Source: a bacterium
GTDB lineage: Bacteria > Patescibacteriota > Saccharimonadia > Saccharimonadales > Saccharimonadaceae
Assembly: GCA_030429975.1 (NCBI GenBank)
Contig: JAUIGB010000007.1
Span: 1 to 43,253 of the forward strand
Reading direction: 5' to 3'
DNA: 43,253 nucleotides
The translations under genes and the position numbers were made by a program. This document shows positions 31,384 to 40,311 of the stretch, in pieces (the first letter of the stretch is position 1; each line of letters opens with the position of its first letter). The notes beneath the pieces are model-generated. The model worked only from the letters and a program-made list of their open reading frames with translations, was not told where the DNA came from and did no database searches.

Positions 31384-32880
31384 TTAGAGCTTTGGCTTAT
31401 TTTTATCGTTACCCGTATTCCAGATATGGCTGATACTTCTCATTATATTGGAGGAGCTGAATCGATGTCGACGTGTTCCCACTAATTGATCTATCATGAA
31501 ATTTGCAAACGGTTGGACGTTTCGTGTATGGGTAGCCTGATGGTGTAGTGGTCGGGCTAACATAGAGCCGAATGACGCGCCCACCGCTATAGCCAGGGCG
31601 GTTGCTATGGCTGTAAATAGTGTCGCCATTCCTAGGTCAAATAATGGATCGCTTGGCGGATTGTTCGACAAAAGCATCAGTCCATTAAATAGAGCCAGTC
31701 CCGGGACTAGGGGTAGGATTCCAGCCGCGACAATTCCCGTTGACGGTGTTCGCCACCTTCTGGAAAAAATAGTTGCTATCAGACCTATGAACACGGCAGC
31801 TACGCCACTGGCGGGGACAATGGAAATATCCACCACGGAGGCCGTATACATTATTATCAGAGCAAAGGCACCAACTATGCCAGCCCAAGCGACAGCTCTC
31901 ATTCTGGTCTGTGTACCTATGGCGAATCCTGCCGCGGCGATGAACGCACCAACTATTTGGTATCCAACAGTGTTTAGGTGTAGAGGTTCAGCAAGGACAT
32001 TTATACCCATCCCCAATTTTCCTGCTATGTACAGTCCTATGATTACGCCTACCACGATTCCAATAGTCATTAGTATCACCTTTAGAATACGTGCGTTCGC
32101 CGTTACGTAATATTCTTCTATGGCATCCTGAATAGCACCAACTATCAGTAGTCCAGCAACCAACATAACTATGCCACCAACTACTATTAGAGTCGGTTGT
32201 ATGCCGGCAAAGAATTCGACGCCGTTTTTCGCGAAAAAGCTAATTAGCGCGGCTGCAATCGTAACGAATAGGGCGGCGCTAACTTGGCGAAAGAAAGCTG
32301 ATATCCCCTGACGATGCAAAAAACCCACTAGCCGATCAACCATCACTGCAATGACGAACGTGAGTAGCCATATACGCCAGTTTGGAGAGAACATCATCGA
32401 CACACCGCCGGCAATCATGGCGTTACCGCATGTGACCAACCAACCAGGGTAGGTTATAGGATTTTTTAGTATATTATCTAGTTCCGACTCGGCGCTCGAT
32501 AGACTCCGTCTGCCTTCTTTGATGTCGTATACCAGCTTTTGGACCAGTTGTAGAGTCATATTATTCAAAGACCGAGGCACTACTGGACGGATCATAGTTA
32601 GAGGCTCTTTCTCGACGCCACGTAGCTGAGATATCATGATAATATCGGCACTTACGTCGATATGAACGGGTTTTTTACAGTATGTTTCGGTTATATCAAG
32701 TAAACGGGACACGACGCGACTGGCGGGAACGCCCAAGGACAGCATTGTGTCTCCGACTGTCATCGCTAAACGTAACGCCCTCATGTTTGGGGTTAAATTT
32801 TCGCCAAACTTTTCTATGGTGGGAAAAGCGGATGCTATCTCTTCTTTTTTTCGTAGTCGTATATTAAACGGCCAAATCAT
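31384..32880 (-). CDS. ThrE-type threonine/serine exporter family protein
   Basis: A 498-residue protein in one chain with both halves of the ThrE family: a cytoplasmic N-terminal part (ASRVVSRLLDITETYC, similar to DUF1212) and about ten membrane helices. In Corynebacterium ThrE exports threonine and serine. For an auxotrophic epibiont, export would be odd; a transport role in the other direction or for other small solutes is possible. It runs convergent with galU and divergent from rplU. Confidence 0.75.
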   Translation of the reverse strand: MIWPFNIRLRKKEEIASAFPTIEKFGENLTPNMRALRLAMTVGDTMLSLGVPASRVVSRLLDITETYCKKPVHIDVSADIIMISQLRGVEKEPLTMIRPVVPRSLNNMTLQLVQKLVYDIKEGRRSLSSAESELDNILKNPITYPGWLVTCGNAMIAGGVSMMFSPNWRIWLLTFVIAVMVDRLVGFLHRQGISAFFRQVSAALFVTIAAALISFFAKNGVEFFAGIQPTLIVVGGIVMLVAGLLIVGAIQDAIEEYYVTANARILKVILMTIGIVVGVIIGLYIAGKLGMGINVLAEPLHLNTVGYQIVGAFIAAAGFAIGTQTRMRAVAWAGIVGAFALIIMYTASVVDISIVPASGVAAVFIGLIATIFSRRWRTPSTGIVAAGILPLVPGLALFNGLMLLSNNPPSDPLFDLGMATLFTAIATALAIAVGASFGSMLARPLHHQATHTRNVQPFANFMIDQLVGTRRHRFSSSNIMRSISHIWNTGNDKNKPKL

Positions 32881-32950
32881 CTTCTACCTCTCTCGTATAC
32901 CAACTAGCAGTATAACAAATCCTCGACAAAATCATAAGGTGTTTGGGGTC

Positions 32951-32979
32951 TTGTAAATATTACTCTAATCTGTTAAAAT
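32951..32979 (+). promoter_or_regulatory. Promoter of rplU
   Basis: TTGTAA (32951-32956) and TAAAAT (32974-32979) with a 17-base spacer. The short leader contains AGAGG before ATG 33008. Confidence 0.7.
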
Positions 32980-33007
32980 TGGTTACTGAATCATTAAAGA
33001 GGTACAT

Positions 33008-33313
33008 ATGAAAGCAGTAATCAAGGTAGGCGGCAAGCAATATCTAGTCGCCGAGAAAGAGACCCTCCTGGTGGACCGCCTCCCGGATGGAACAAAAGAG
33101 CTCAAACTTGATGCACTCCTGACAATCGACGGTGACAAAACGGTCGTTGGCAAGCCACTGGTAAGTGGTGTAAAGGTGAGCGCGAAAGTTACAGAGCCAG
33201 AAGTAAAAGGCGAAAAACTACGCGTAATTCGATACAAATCAAAGAAACGTGTACACAAAGAAACTGGCCATCGTCAGCGATATAGCCAAATACAAATTAC
33301 TTCAATCAAATAA
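33008..33313 (+). CDS. rplU: 50S ribosomal protein L21
   Basis: A 101-residue protein with the L21 start MKAVIKVGGKQYLV and the C-terminal RYKSKKRVHKETGHRQRYSQI signature (given as RYKSKKR and GHRQRY). In most bacteria rpmA (L27) follows; here a terminator and parA follow instead, so L27 must be elsewhere. Confidence 0.97.
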   Translation: MKAVIKVGGKQYLVAEKETLLVDRLPDGTKELKLDALLTIDGDKTVVGKPLVSGVKVSAKVTEPEVKGEKLRVIRYKSKKRVHKETGHRQRYSQIQITSIK

Positions 33314-33314
33314 C

Positions 33315-33343
33315 AAAAATCCCCGCAGACAGCGGGGATTTTT
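33315..33343 (+). terminator. Terminator of rplU
   Basis: AAAAATCCCCGC (33315-33326) pairs with GCGGGGATTTTT (33332-33343). Only two bases separate its end from the -10 box of parA. Confidence 0.93.
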
Positions 33344-33345
33344 GT

Positions 33346-33351
33346 TATAAT
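33346..33351 (+). promoter_or_regulatory. -10 box of parAB, leaderless
   Basis: TATAAT ends eight bases before the parA ATG. The -35 position would fall inside the terminator stem, so promoter and terminator overlap. Confidence 0.6.
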
Positions 33352-33359
33352 GAATACAA

Positions 33360-34145
33360 ATGAGCGAGGGGAAAACTACAGCTGTTATAGCTGTTACAAA
33401 TCAAAAGGGTGGGGTGGGCAAGACCACCAGCGCTATTAACATTGCCTATTTTTTGGCGAAATCTGGCAAAAGAGTCCTGTTAGTGGACCTGGATCCGCAG
33501 GGAAACGCCAGTAGTGGTCTGGGTGTCGATAAGTCTAATTTAGAGATAACTATGGGCGAAGTGATGTCTGGCGAGGAAGTGTTAGCCACGGCGATCAAGC
33601 CGACATCGCACAAAAATCTGGCTATAGCCCCGACGACACCTCATTTAGCAAATGTCGAGGTAGGGTTGGCGAGCGGAAAGAATAAGTTTACTAGGCTAAA
33701 AACGGCGCTATCTAGCGTCGAGGGTTACGATGTTATCTTGATTGACTGTCCACCTAGCCTCAGCCTATTAACGGTCAACGGATTGATCGCCGCAGATTAC
33801 GTGCTACTTCCTGTACAGGCTGAGTTCTATGCTCTAGAGGGTCTGGGTCAGCTATTAGAAACCATGAAGTTAGTGCGTAAAGGGATGAATACACATCTAG
33901 AGTTAATAGGCGTATTGCCAACGATGATGGACGCGAGGACTACGTTAAGTAACCAGGTGCACCAAGAGATAAAAAAACATTTTGGTGAAAAAGTATTCCA
34001 AACCAGCATACCCAGAAACATTAGGCTAGCAGAAGCACCTAGCCATGGCGTGCCTGTCGGTGCATATGACAGATGGAGTAAGGGAGCTCGTGCGTACAAG
34101 GCGGTCGCCAAAGAGTTGGAGCAACGACTGGAGGCGAAGAAATGA
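33360..34145 (+). CDS. parA: Chromosome partitioning ATPase ParA (Soj)
   Basis: A 261-residue Walker-type ATPase. The deviant Walker A KGGVGKT is at 16-22 with the signature Lys; A' is LLVDLDPQGN and Walker B is VILIDCPPS. There is no N-terminal HTH, so it is the chromosomal Soj-type. It works with ParB in origin segregation and overlaps parB by ATGA. Confidence 0.95.
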   Translation: MSEGKTTAVIAVTNQKGGVGKTTSAINIAYFLAKSGKRVLLVDLDPQGNASSGLGVDKSNLEITMGEVMSGEEVLATAIKPTSHKNLAIAPTTPHLANVEVGLASGKNKFTRLKTALSSVEGYDVILIDCPPSLSLLTVNGLIAADYVLLPVQAEFYALEGLGQLLETMKLVRKGMNTHLELIGVLPTMMDARTTLSNQVHQEIKKHFGEKVFQTSIPRNIRLAEAPSHGVPVGAYDRWSKGARAYKAVAKELEQRLEAKK

Positions 34146-35020
34146 GCGTGAAGAAAGGTTTGGGACGAGGATTCGACTCGCTAATACCTGCGGAGTTGAT
34201 AGAAGAATCATTGGACCCCACGGCGGAACAAGATGTTAAGCTTAGTGAGCTAAAGCAACTGCTAATTTCAAAAGTCCATCCAAATCCAGACCAGCCACGA
34301 AGAACATTTGACGAGCATGCTTTAGAGGAAATGGCTGAATCGATCCGTATACACGGAGTTATACAGCCCATTGTTGTAACGCCAAAGGGCGATAGTTTTG
34401 AAATAGTTGCCGGTGAGAGACGATACCGCGGGGCCAAAGAAGCCGGACTAGACAAAGTGCCCGCTATCGTCAGGACCATGGATGACCAGAATAAACTAGA
34501 GGTCTCCTTGATAGAGAATCTGCAAAGAAGAGATCTAAATGTCCTAGAAACGGCAACCGCTTATCTAAAACTACGAGACCAGTTCAATATGTCACTGGAG
34601 CAGATTAGCAAGAGCGTTGGCGGCAAGTCTATAAGCTCTATAAGTAACGTTTTGAGACTATTGAGGTTGCCAGAGAGCGTAAAACAGGCGCTACGGGATG
34701 GAAAGCTGAAGGAGGGGCAAGCTAGGCCATTGGTTAATGCCGATTCAAAAATTATAGAAGACATACTACCTCAGATAATTGCCGAGGAGTGGAGTGCCCG
34801 AAAAATAGAACAGTTCATAGTAGACGTAAAAAAATCGGGTAAGGCAGTGAAGACCTCTGTTCCAAAGGTAGCCTTGCATACACCAGAGGCCAGCAGGCTA
34901 TCAAAGCACTTGGGAGTAAAAGTACAGATTCGCTCTAATACCAAAGGTTCTGGTACTATAACCATCAAGTTCAATAGCGATAAAGACCTCGGTCGTCTGA
35001 CCGACATACTTGGACGCTAG
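34142..35020 (+). CDS. parB: Chromosome partitioning protein ParB (Spo0J)
   Basis: A 292-residue CTP-dependent DNA clamp. The N-terminal CTP-binding part has the sequence PNPDQPRRTF and the GERRYRGAK motif; a helix-turn-helix follows (LEQISKSVGGKSISSISNVLR), then a C-terminal dimer domain. The first residues (MSVKKGLGRGFDSLIP) are the usual ParA-contact region. No canonical parS site was seen in this window. Its stop codon shares CTAG with that of convergent lepB. Confidence 0.95.
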   Translation: MSVKKGLGRGFDSLIPAELIEESLDPTAEQDVKLSELKQLLISKVHPNPDQPRRTFDEHALEEMAESIRIHGVIQPIVVTPKGDSFEIVAGERRYRGAKEAGLDKVPAIVRTMDDQNKLEVSLIENLQRRDLNVLETATAYLKLRDQFNMSLEQISKSVGGKSISSISNVLRLLRLPESVKQALRDGKLKEGQARPLVNADSKIIEDILPQIIAEEWSARKIEQFIVDVKKSGKAVKTSVPKVALHTPEASRLSKHLGVKVQIRSNTKGSGTITIKFNSDKDLGRLTDILGR

Positions 35021-35625
35021 AATACTCTAATATCGGTGACAGGTAAGATTCGCATGGCCACTGGGCCAACTACATCATACAGTGGAACGAAGCCCAAGCC
35101 ATTTCGTGAATCAAATGAATATGAGCCGTCGCGATGATCGCCCGCTACGTATATCGTTCCTTCGGGTACGGTAACTTCTTTTTCCGCGCCGCTAGTGGGG
35201 CTACCGGGCTCACCGCCATTTGCTTCATCGGGGTCAAAACCGCCAGGATGTGACTCGTTATATACTGTGAACTTTCCGTTTTCTAGCTTTACGCGTTCAC
35301 CCGGCAGGCCGATGACCCTTTTGACGATAAATTCATCGGGGCTACCTATGGTATAGCGAGGGTTTTTGAAGACAATTATTTGACCGCGTTCCGGTAGGTA
35401 GGACTGATTCGTTAATTGTGACCACGTTACAGGCAAACGATTAACGATAAGTCTATCACCGGTGGACATGGTAACTTCCATACTAGGTCCTTCCACGTTA
35501 AAACTGCGAAAGACATATGTATTTATCAAGACTGTGCCTATAAGTACTGCGATTCCAAACACGATCAAACCACCGGCATCCCGGATCCAAGGGTGTTTTT
35601 GGACAAGTGATGTAGCAAATTGCAT
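35017..35625 (-). CDS. lepB: Signal peptidase I
   Basis: A 202-residue membrane protease with one N-terminal membrane helix. The catalytic Ser is S48 in GPSM and the Lys is K102 in IVKRVIGLPGE; the downstream box GDHRDGSYSFDSRNGLG is present. It removes signal peptides from exported proteins, such as the Ig-repeat protein here. Its minus-strand -10 (TATAGT, 35634-35639) ends eight bases before the ATG. Confidence 0.95.
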   Translation of the reverse strand: MQFATSLVQKHPWIRDAGGLIVFGIAVLIGTVLINTYVFRSFNVEGPSMEVTMSTGDRLIVNRLPVTWSQLTNQSYLPERGQIIVFKNPRYTIGSPDEFIVKRVIGLPGERVKLENGKFTVYNESHPGGFDPDEANGGEPGSPTSGAEKEVTVPEGTIYVAGDHRDGSYSFDSRNGLGFVPLYDVVGPVAMRILPVTDIRVF

Positions 35626-35633
35626 TATGTATT

Positions 35634-35639
35634 ACTATA
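35634..35639 (-). promoter_or_regulatory. -10 box of lepB, leaderless
   Basis: TATAGT on the minus strand is followed by eight bases and the ATG. The gap to the divergent LCP gene is only 81 bases, so both promoters lie in it; the LCP gene side has TATAGT at 35688-35693 and TATATA at 35694-35699. Confidence 0.45.
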
Positions 35640-35706
35640 ACGCAAGCAGTTTGAATGCGCCAGCTATGACAAAGCGTAAAAATTTTGTATAGTTATATAA
35701 GTATTT

Positions 35707-37356
35707 ATGGCAAAGAAATCACAATCTATGGATGGATTCGTTCCGCGCAGACCAAATCGCAAGGTAGGCGGTTCTATTGGGGGTGAAAAGTCAGATTCAA
35801 AAAATGCCGTGGCATCGGAATCTAGCGATGATGGCAAGAAAGAAAAAAACAAGGAAAAACTCAAGGAATCGTCGATTAAGGGCCTCGGCAATCTAGACAG
35901 GAGCGAGATTGACGACTCGCTCAAGGGCATAGATGACGACGAAGAAAAAGATTCTAAGAGTCGGAAATCTGTAGCAAAGAAATTTTCTCGTAAGAAGTGG
36001 ATAATTAGGGGCGCAATACTTCTAGTCGTAGTGCTAATAGGCGTGGGGGCTTTTCTGGGAATAAGAGCTTGGATCGCAGGTTCCAATATATTCGGTGGCA
36101 GTGTTTTCGATATATTTCAGACAGTACCCCTCAAGCAGGATGCAAATGGACGTAGCAACATATTAATCTTGGGTACATCAGAAGACGACCCTGGACATCA
36201 AGGCGCTGACCTGACGGATTCGATGATGATACTTAGCATCAATCAAACCAAAAAAGACGCGTTTATGATTAGTATCCCGCGTGATTTAGAGGTGCAATAT
36301 GGAATCCCATGTCTGCCTGGCTATGCCGGCAAGATAAACGCGCTGTATACCTGTTTGCATGAAGGCACGGGGGTGGAACATGACAGGAAGGCCCTGCTAA
36401 AAGAGGCTGACTTCGTGGGGGATATCTTTGGAATAGACATACAGTATGGGGTAAATGTTAACTATACGGTTATGCGCGAGTTGGTAGAGGCGGTTGGTGG
36501 TAGTATAACTGTAACAATAGAGAGTCGGCACCCCGATGGACAGTTGGATAGCAACTTCGATTGGAAGTGTGGGTCGACGTATGCCCAACGCATCAAAAAA
36601 TGTCCGCCTAGGGGGCATTTCATAGATTATCCGAACGGCCCTGTGAAATTGGACGCCGAACATGCACTATATCTCGCACAGGCTCGTGGTGACAGGGCTC
36701 CTACTTATGGTTTCGAGCAGTCAAATTTCGATCGCGAGAAGAATCAGCAAAAGATTATAAAAGCTCTTCGCGAGAAGGCAGTCAGCGCAGGCGTACTAGC
36801 TGATTTTAATAAAGTGAGGGCTATAATAGACGCCCTAGGCAAGAATCTACGAACAACTTTTGAGTTCAAGGAGTTCAGAACCCTCGTAGCACTGGCTCAA
36901 GAGATAAAGAGCGAAGATATTCGATCGATAAGTCTTATTGACGGCGATAATCCAGTAATGGGTGGTGACGGCAATCCATCTGCCGGTCGTTACCAGTTTG
37001 ATGCATTACGGGAATTCATCAAGCAAAAACTCTCATCAAACCCTGTGGTACGCGAGGCAGCCCCTGTCGTTGTATTAAATGGGTCTGGCGTGGTAGGTGC
37101 CGCGGGAACAGAGGCGGATAAACTAGAGTCTGCTAAATATACGATTGCGTATACCGGTGACGCCCCGGCAGGAGATTACAAGAACTATACTATTTATCGT
37201 GTTGGAAAAGATGACAATTCAGAGACGATTAAGGCGCTGGAAAAACGTTATGGCGTAAAGGTGGCAAAAGGCGATCCGCCTATATCTGTCAGTGCCAATG
37301 TCAAAGTCGTGGTGATAGTAGGTCCGAAGCCAACTGATAGCACTAGCAGTAATTAA
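35707..37356 (+). CDS. LytR-CpsA-Psr (LCP) family glycopolymer transferase
   Basis: A 549-residue membrane protein. A ~95-residue charged cytoplasmic N-terminus leads to one membrane helix (about 98-120), then the LCP domain (NILILGTSEDDPGHQGADLTDSMM, split here as NILILGTSED and LTDSMMILSI; then SIPRDLEV), then a LytR_C domain (VVLNGSGVVGAAG). LCP proteins attach glycopolymers from lipid carriers to peptidoglycan or surface proteins. GalU in this window could feed such glycans. Confidence 0.9.
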   Translation: MAKKSQSMDGFVPRRPNRKVGGSIGGEKSDSKNAVASESSDDGKKEKNKEKLKESSIKGLGNLDRSEIDDSLKGIDDDEEKDSKSRKSVAKKFSRKKWIIRGAILLVVVLIGVGAFLGIRAWIAGSNIFGGSVFDIFQTVPLKQDANGRSNILILGTSEDDPGHQGADLTDSMMILSINQTKKDAFMISIPRDLEVQYGIPCLPGYAGKINALYTCLHEGTGVEHDRKALLKEADFVGDIFGIDIQYGVNVNYTVMRELVEAVGGSITVTIESRHPDGQLDSNFDWKCGSTYAQRIKKCPPRGHFIDYPNGPVKLDAEHALYLAQARGDRAPTYGFEQSNFDREKNQQKIIKALREKAVSAGVLADFNKVRAIIDALGKNLRTTFEFKEFRTLVALAQEIKSEDIRSISLIDGDNPVMGGDGNPSAGRYQFDALREFIKQKLSSNPVVREAAPVVVLNGSGVVGAAGTEADKLESAKYTIAYTGDAPAGDYKNYTIYRVGKDDNSETIKALEKRYGVKVAKGDPPISVSANVKVVVIVGPKPTDSTSSN

Positions 37357-37361
37357 CATGC

Positions 37362-37367
37362 TATACT
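37362..37367 (+). promoter_or_regulatory. -10 box of the polytopic membrane protein gene
   Basis: TATACT ends nine bases before ATG 37377, just after the LCP stop codon. The transcript should have no useful leader. Confidence 0.45.
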
Positions 37368-37376
37368 AAATTAAGT

Positions 37377-38177
37377 ATGGAACTACTGCGAGTTGTTCGA
37401 AAGAGGCGATCGTTATTAAGCGAGCTTGTATATATCTTGCTGAACGTAGGTTTGGCTGTAGCTGTATTGGCCGCCGTCTGGGGCACTGGTTCGCCGTGGC
37501 TCGGTCTGGCCATAGTACTTATTAGTAAGTGGAGAGTGATAGCCGTACGGCCAAGATACTGGTTTGCGCACCTAGAGGCTAACATGGTGGATATATTGGT
37601 TAGCGTAGGTATGGTAGGCCTGATATATCAGGCTGGAATAGCCGAAACACTACAAGGACTAGTAGTTCAGATCGTACTGGCGGTTCTTTATGCGGTTTGG
37701 CTATTGTTGATCAAGCCTAGGGGCAATAGAAATATGGTAGCGATACAGGCCGCTACGGCTATCGTCGTAAGTACTATAGCGCTTACGAGCATCTCTTATG
37801 AATGGCCCTCTAGTCTATATGTTATAGGGATGTGGCTTATCGGCTATACAACCGCTAGGCATGTGTTGGCATCATACTCAGACGAGAATCTGCGCTTTAT
37901 GTCGCTTGTAGCTGGATTTATTGCCGCGGAGATAGGATGGATCACATACCATTGGACGATTGCTTACTCTTTACCATACGGCGCTGGTTTAAAGTTACCA
38001 CAGGTCACATTGATATTATTGGGATTGAGCTTTTTGGCAGAAAGGGTGATTAATTCGTACCATAAACACGACAGGGTGCGAAGAAATGATATACTGTTGC
38101 CGACACTGCTAGTCATGGCAGTTATAATAGCAATACTATTTACCCCGTTAAACGAAGCGGCAATAGGGGCAATATAA
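37377..38177 (+). CDS. Polytopic membrane protein of unknown function
   Basis: A 266-residue protein with about eight hydrophobic helices separated by short loops, a basic N-terminus (RVVRKRRS) and few conserved polar residues inside the membrane. I do not recognise the family. It lies between an LCP transferase and an HtrA protease gene, which hints at an envelope role. It ends 19 bases before htrA. Confidence 0.7.
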   Translation: MELLRVVRKRRSLLSELVYILLNVGLAVAVLAAVWGTGSPWLGLAIVLISKWRVIAVRPRYWFAHLEANMVDILVSVGMVGLIYQAGIAETLQGLVVQIVLAVLYAVWLLLIKPRGNRNMVAIQAATAIVVSTIALTSISYEWPSSLYVIGMWLIGYTTARHVLASYSDENLRFMSLVAGFIAAEIGWITYHWTIAYSLPYGAGLKLPQVTLILLGLSFLAERVINSYHKHDRVRRNDILLPTLLVMAVIIAILFTPLNEAAIGAI

Positions 38178-38196
38178 TCAAGAAGAAAGGGTGGCG

Positions 38197-39363
38197 ATGA
38201 CAGAAGACGAGCAAAAACAACAAGCGAATAAGAAAACTGCGGTAAGTCAGGGTTCTAAAAAAGCACATCGCAATTTTACTGGGGCGGTTTTGTTGGTTTT
38301 GTTATGTTTTATTGCAGGTTTTGGCGGTGGTTATACCGCGTTACGATTAAACGATGTAGTAATGATAGACAGGTCGTTTGGTAATGATGGCAATAATCTG
38401 GTTGTCAATGAAGAAGAAACAATCGCCGATATAGCAAAAAGAGTGAGTCCGAGCGTCGTGTCGATCACCACCACTGGACAAAAATATTCATTCTTTGGAG
38501 ATCAAGTAGAGGAAGGAGCGGGTAGTGGTTTTATACTGTCTGCTGATGGGCTAGTATTGACCAACAAGCACGTAGTCAAGGATAGTACGAAGTTAACTGT
38601 TATAGGTAGCGATGGCGCCTTGTATGACAAAGTAGAGATCATTGGCACTGACCCGTTAAATGACCTGGCATTTCTCAAGATAAAGGGCGTAAAGAATCTA
38701 AAACCAGTGAAGCTGGGTGATTCTAGCTCGGTATCTGTCGGCCAAAAGGTCATAGCAATAGGCAACTCACTTGGTGAGTTTCAGAATACCGTAACGAGTG
38801 GAATAATCTCTGGCACAGGTCGTCCCATCTATGCTCAGGAGGGCGGCCGGGTAGAATCGTTAACTGATCTGTTGCAAACAGATGCCGCGATTAATCCTGG
38901 CAACTCCGGTGGCCCATTGGTCAACTTGGCAGGCCAAGTGATTGGCGTCAATACCGCGATCGCGGAGGACGCGCAGAGTGTTGGATTCTCAATACCTATA
39001 AACGCCGCAAAAGGTATCATTAAGCATTTGAACAAAACCGGTAAAGTAGAAAGGGCATATTTAGGGGTAAATTACATTCAAATCACCCCGGAGGTTGCTA
39101 GGGAATATGACCTGCCCGTAACGAAGGGTGGCTACGTGTTCCGCGAGGATGGCACTGCAATATCTAGCGGTAGTCCGGCGCAAAAGGCAGGTATAAAGGA
39201 CAAGGATATAATAACCAAGGTTGGGGATTTGGTTGTTGGTAAACATGGCAGTGTGGCGAGCCTGGTCTCGGAGTATGCCACGGGTGATACCGTAAAGATA
39301 ACAGTATTACGAGACGGTAAGAGTATAGAGATGACAGTGAAGCTCGCTACCTACGGTGACTAA
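38197..39363 (+). CDS. HtrA/DegP-type serine protease with PDZ domain
   Basis: A 388-residue membrane-anchored protease for quality control of exported proteins. One N-terminal membrane helix (about 29-50), a trypsin-like domain with H125 (TNKHVV), D156 (NDLAFL) and S237 (GNSGGP), and a C-terminal PDZ domain (GSPAQKAGIKDKDII). ATG 38197 is preferred over GTG 38191 because AAAGGG is at the right spacing. It ends one base before convergent prmC. Confidence 0.93.
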   Translation: MTEDEQKQQANKKTAVSQGSKKAHRNFTGAVLLVLLCFIAGFGGGYTALRLNDVVMIDRSFGNDGNNLVVNEEETIADIAKRVSPSVVSITTTGQKYSFFGDQVEEGAGSGFILSADGLVLTNKHVVKDSTKLTVIGSDGALYDKVEIIGTDPLNDLAFLKIKGVKNLKPVKLGDSSSVSVGQKVIAIGNSLGEFQNTVTSGIISGTGRPIYAQEGGRVESLTDLLQTDAAINPGNSGGPLVNLAGQVIGVNTAIAEDAQSVGFSIPINAAKGIIKHLNKTGKVERAYLGVNYIQITPEVAREYDLPVTKGGYVFREDGTAISSGSPAQKAGIKDKDIITKVGDLVVGKHGSVASLVSEYATGDTVKITVLRDGKSIEMTVKLATYGD

Positions 39364-39364
39364 T

Positions 39365-40177
39365 TTATTCGTGAACGAAGTAGGTTATAAGACCAATTGA
39401 TTTTTTGTGGTAGTAGCTATGTTCTTTGGCATATGCTACTACTTCTTTGTGCTGGCGTATGTCGGATTCTAGTAGCAGGTGCGCACCACTTTTTTGTAGT
39501 GTTTCCGCCTGATCTATAAGTTTATAAATGAGCGATAATCCGCCCTCATCGGCGAAAAGTGCCATCTCCGGTTCCGTACTAGTCTCGGGCGATACCTCCC
39601 ATCCTCTATTGATGTAGGGCAGATTAGATACTGTGATGTCTGGGTTTTTGGAAACACCATCTAATAGATTGTCGTTGATAAAATGAACGTCGGCTTTTAG
39701 GTCCTCGGCGTTTTCACGCGCTAGGTTTAGCGCATGAGTACTTATATCGGTTAGCGTGACGTCTAGTTTTGGCCACTGTAGTTTAGCCGTTATCCCTATA
39801 CAGCCCGTACCGGTGCCTACGTCAACTAGTGTCATTTTCTTGTAATCTTTTGGGAGGATTTCCGTTAATATTTTTATAAATACTTCTGATTCCGGGCGGG
39901 GAATTAAAGCCGCTGGAGTGGTTTTGAACGGATAGCCATAGAAATCCTTGTGACCGATTATGTATGCTATAGGAGTGCGTTCAATGCGCATTTGGAGGCG
40001 CGCGCTGGCTATCTCCTGGTGTCTTTCGGATAAATCGTCATCCCCATGTGCATGAAGGTACGTACGGGGTTGTCGTAGTGTGTGCGCTAGAATCAGTTCT
40101 GCGTCAAGGCGTGAAGATTGGATATCAGCTAGTGACAGTTCACGTGTGGCGACAAGTATCCAATCGTCGATACTCAT
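39365..40177 (-). CDS. prmC: Release-factor glutamine methyltransferase PrmC, NLPY variant
   Basis: A 270-residue SAM-dependent methyltransferase that modifies the Gln of the GGQ motif of RF1/RF2. The linker motif IPRPESE and the SAM-binding loop VDVGTGTGCIGI are typical. The catalytic NPPY is replaced by NLPY at 185-188. ATG 40177 is preferred over an upstream start 26 codons earlier because GATAAT ends six bases before it. Its substrate prfA lies next but one upstream. Confidence 0.9.
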   Translation of the reverse strand: MSIDDWILVATRELSLADIQSSRLDAELILAHTLRQPRTYLHAHGDDDLSERHQEIASARLQMRIERTPIAYIIGHKDFYGYPFKTTPAALIPRPESEVFIKILTEILPKDYKKMTLVDVGTGTGCIGITAKLQWPKLDVTLTDISTHALNLARENAEDLKADVHFINDNLLDGVSKNPDITVSNLPYINRGWEVSPETSTEPEMALFADEGGLSLIYKLIDQAETLQKSGAHLLLESDIRQHKEVVAYAKEHSYYHKKSIGLITYFVHE

Positions 40178-40183
40178 ACTTAC

Positions 40184-40189
40184 ATTATC
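40184..40189 (-). promoter_or_regulatory. -10 box of prmC, leaderless
   Basis: GATAAT on the minus strand is followed by ACTTAC's complement (six bases) and the ATG. No ribosome site. Confidence 0.45.
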
Positions 40190-40238
40190 CCACCCCTGTC
40201 GATAATTTGCAATTAATTCATGATATTGGGTCAGTATA

Positions 40239-40267
40239 TTGACAAAACAAAGCATATACGCTATAAT
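40239..40267 (+). promoter_or_regulatory. Perfect consensus promoter
   Basis: TTGACA (40239-40244), 17 bases, TATAAT (40262-40267): a full sigma70 consensus. The leader has AAAAAAGGA before ATG 40312. Confidence 0.93.
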
Positions 40268-40311
40268 GAGAGTATATAGTACGCATAAAACAAAAAAGGA
40301 TCACCACAACA

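Noticed and set aside
31607-32110. A 167-codon plus-strand ORF inside the ThrE-type gene
   Set aside because: A shadow frame of the hydrophobic membrane segments on the other strand, with no start signals.
33000-36000. parS site near parAB
   Set aside because: I looked for a palindrome like TGTTTCACGTGAAACA around parAB and elsewhere and saw none; it may lie outside the window or differ from consensus.
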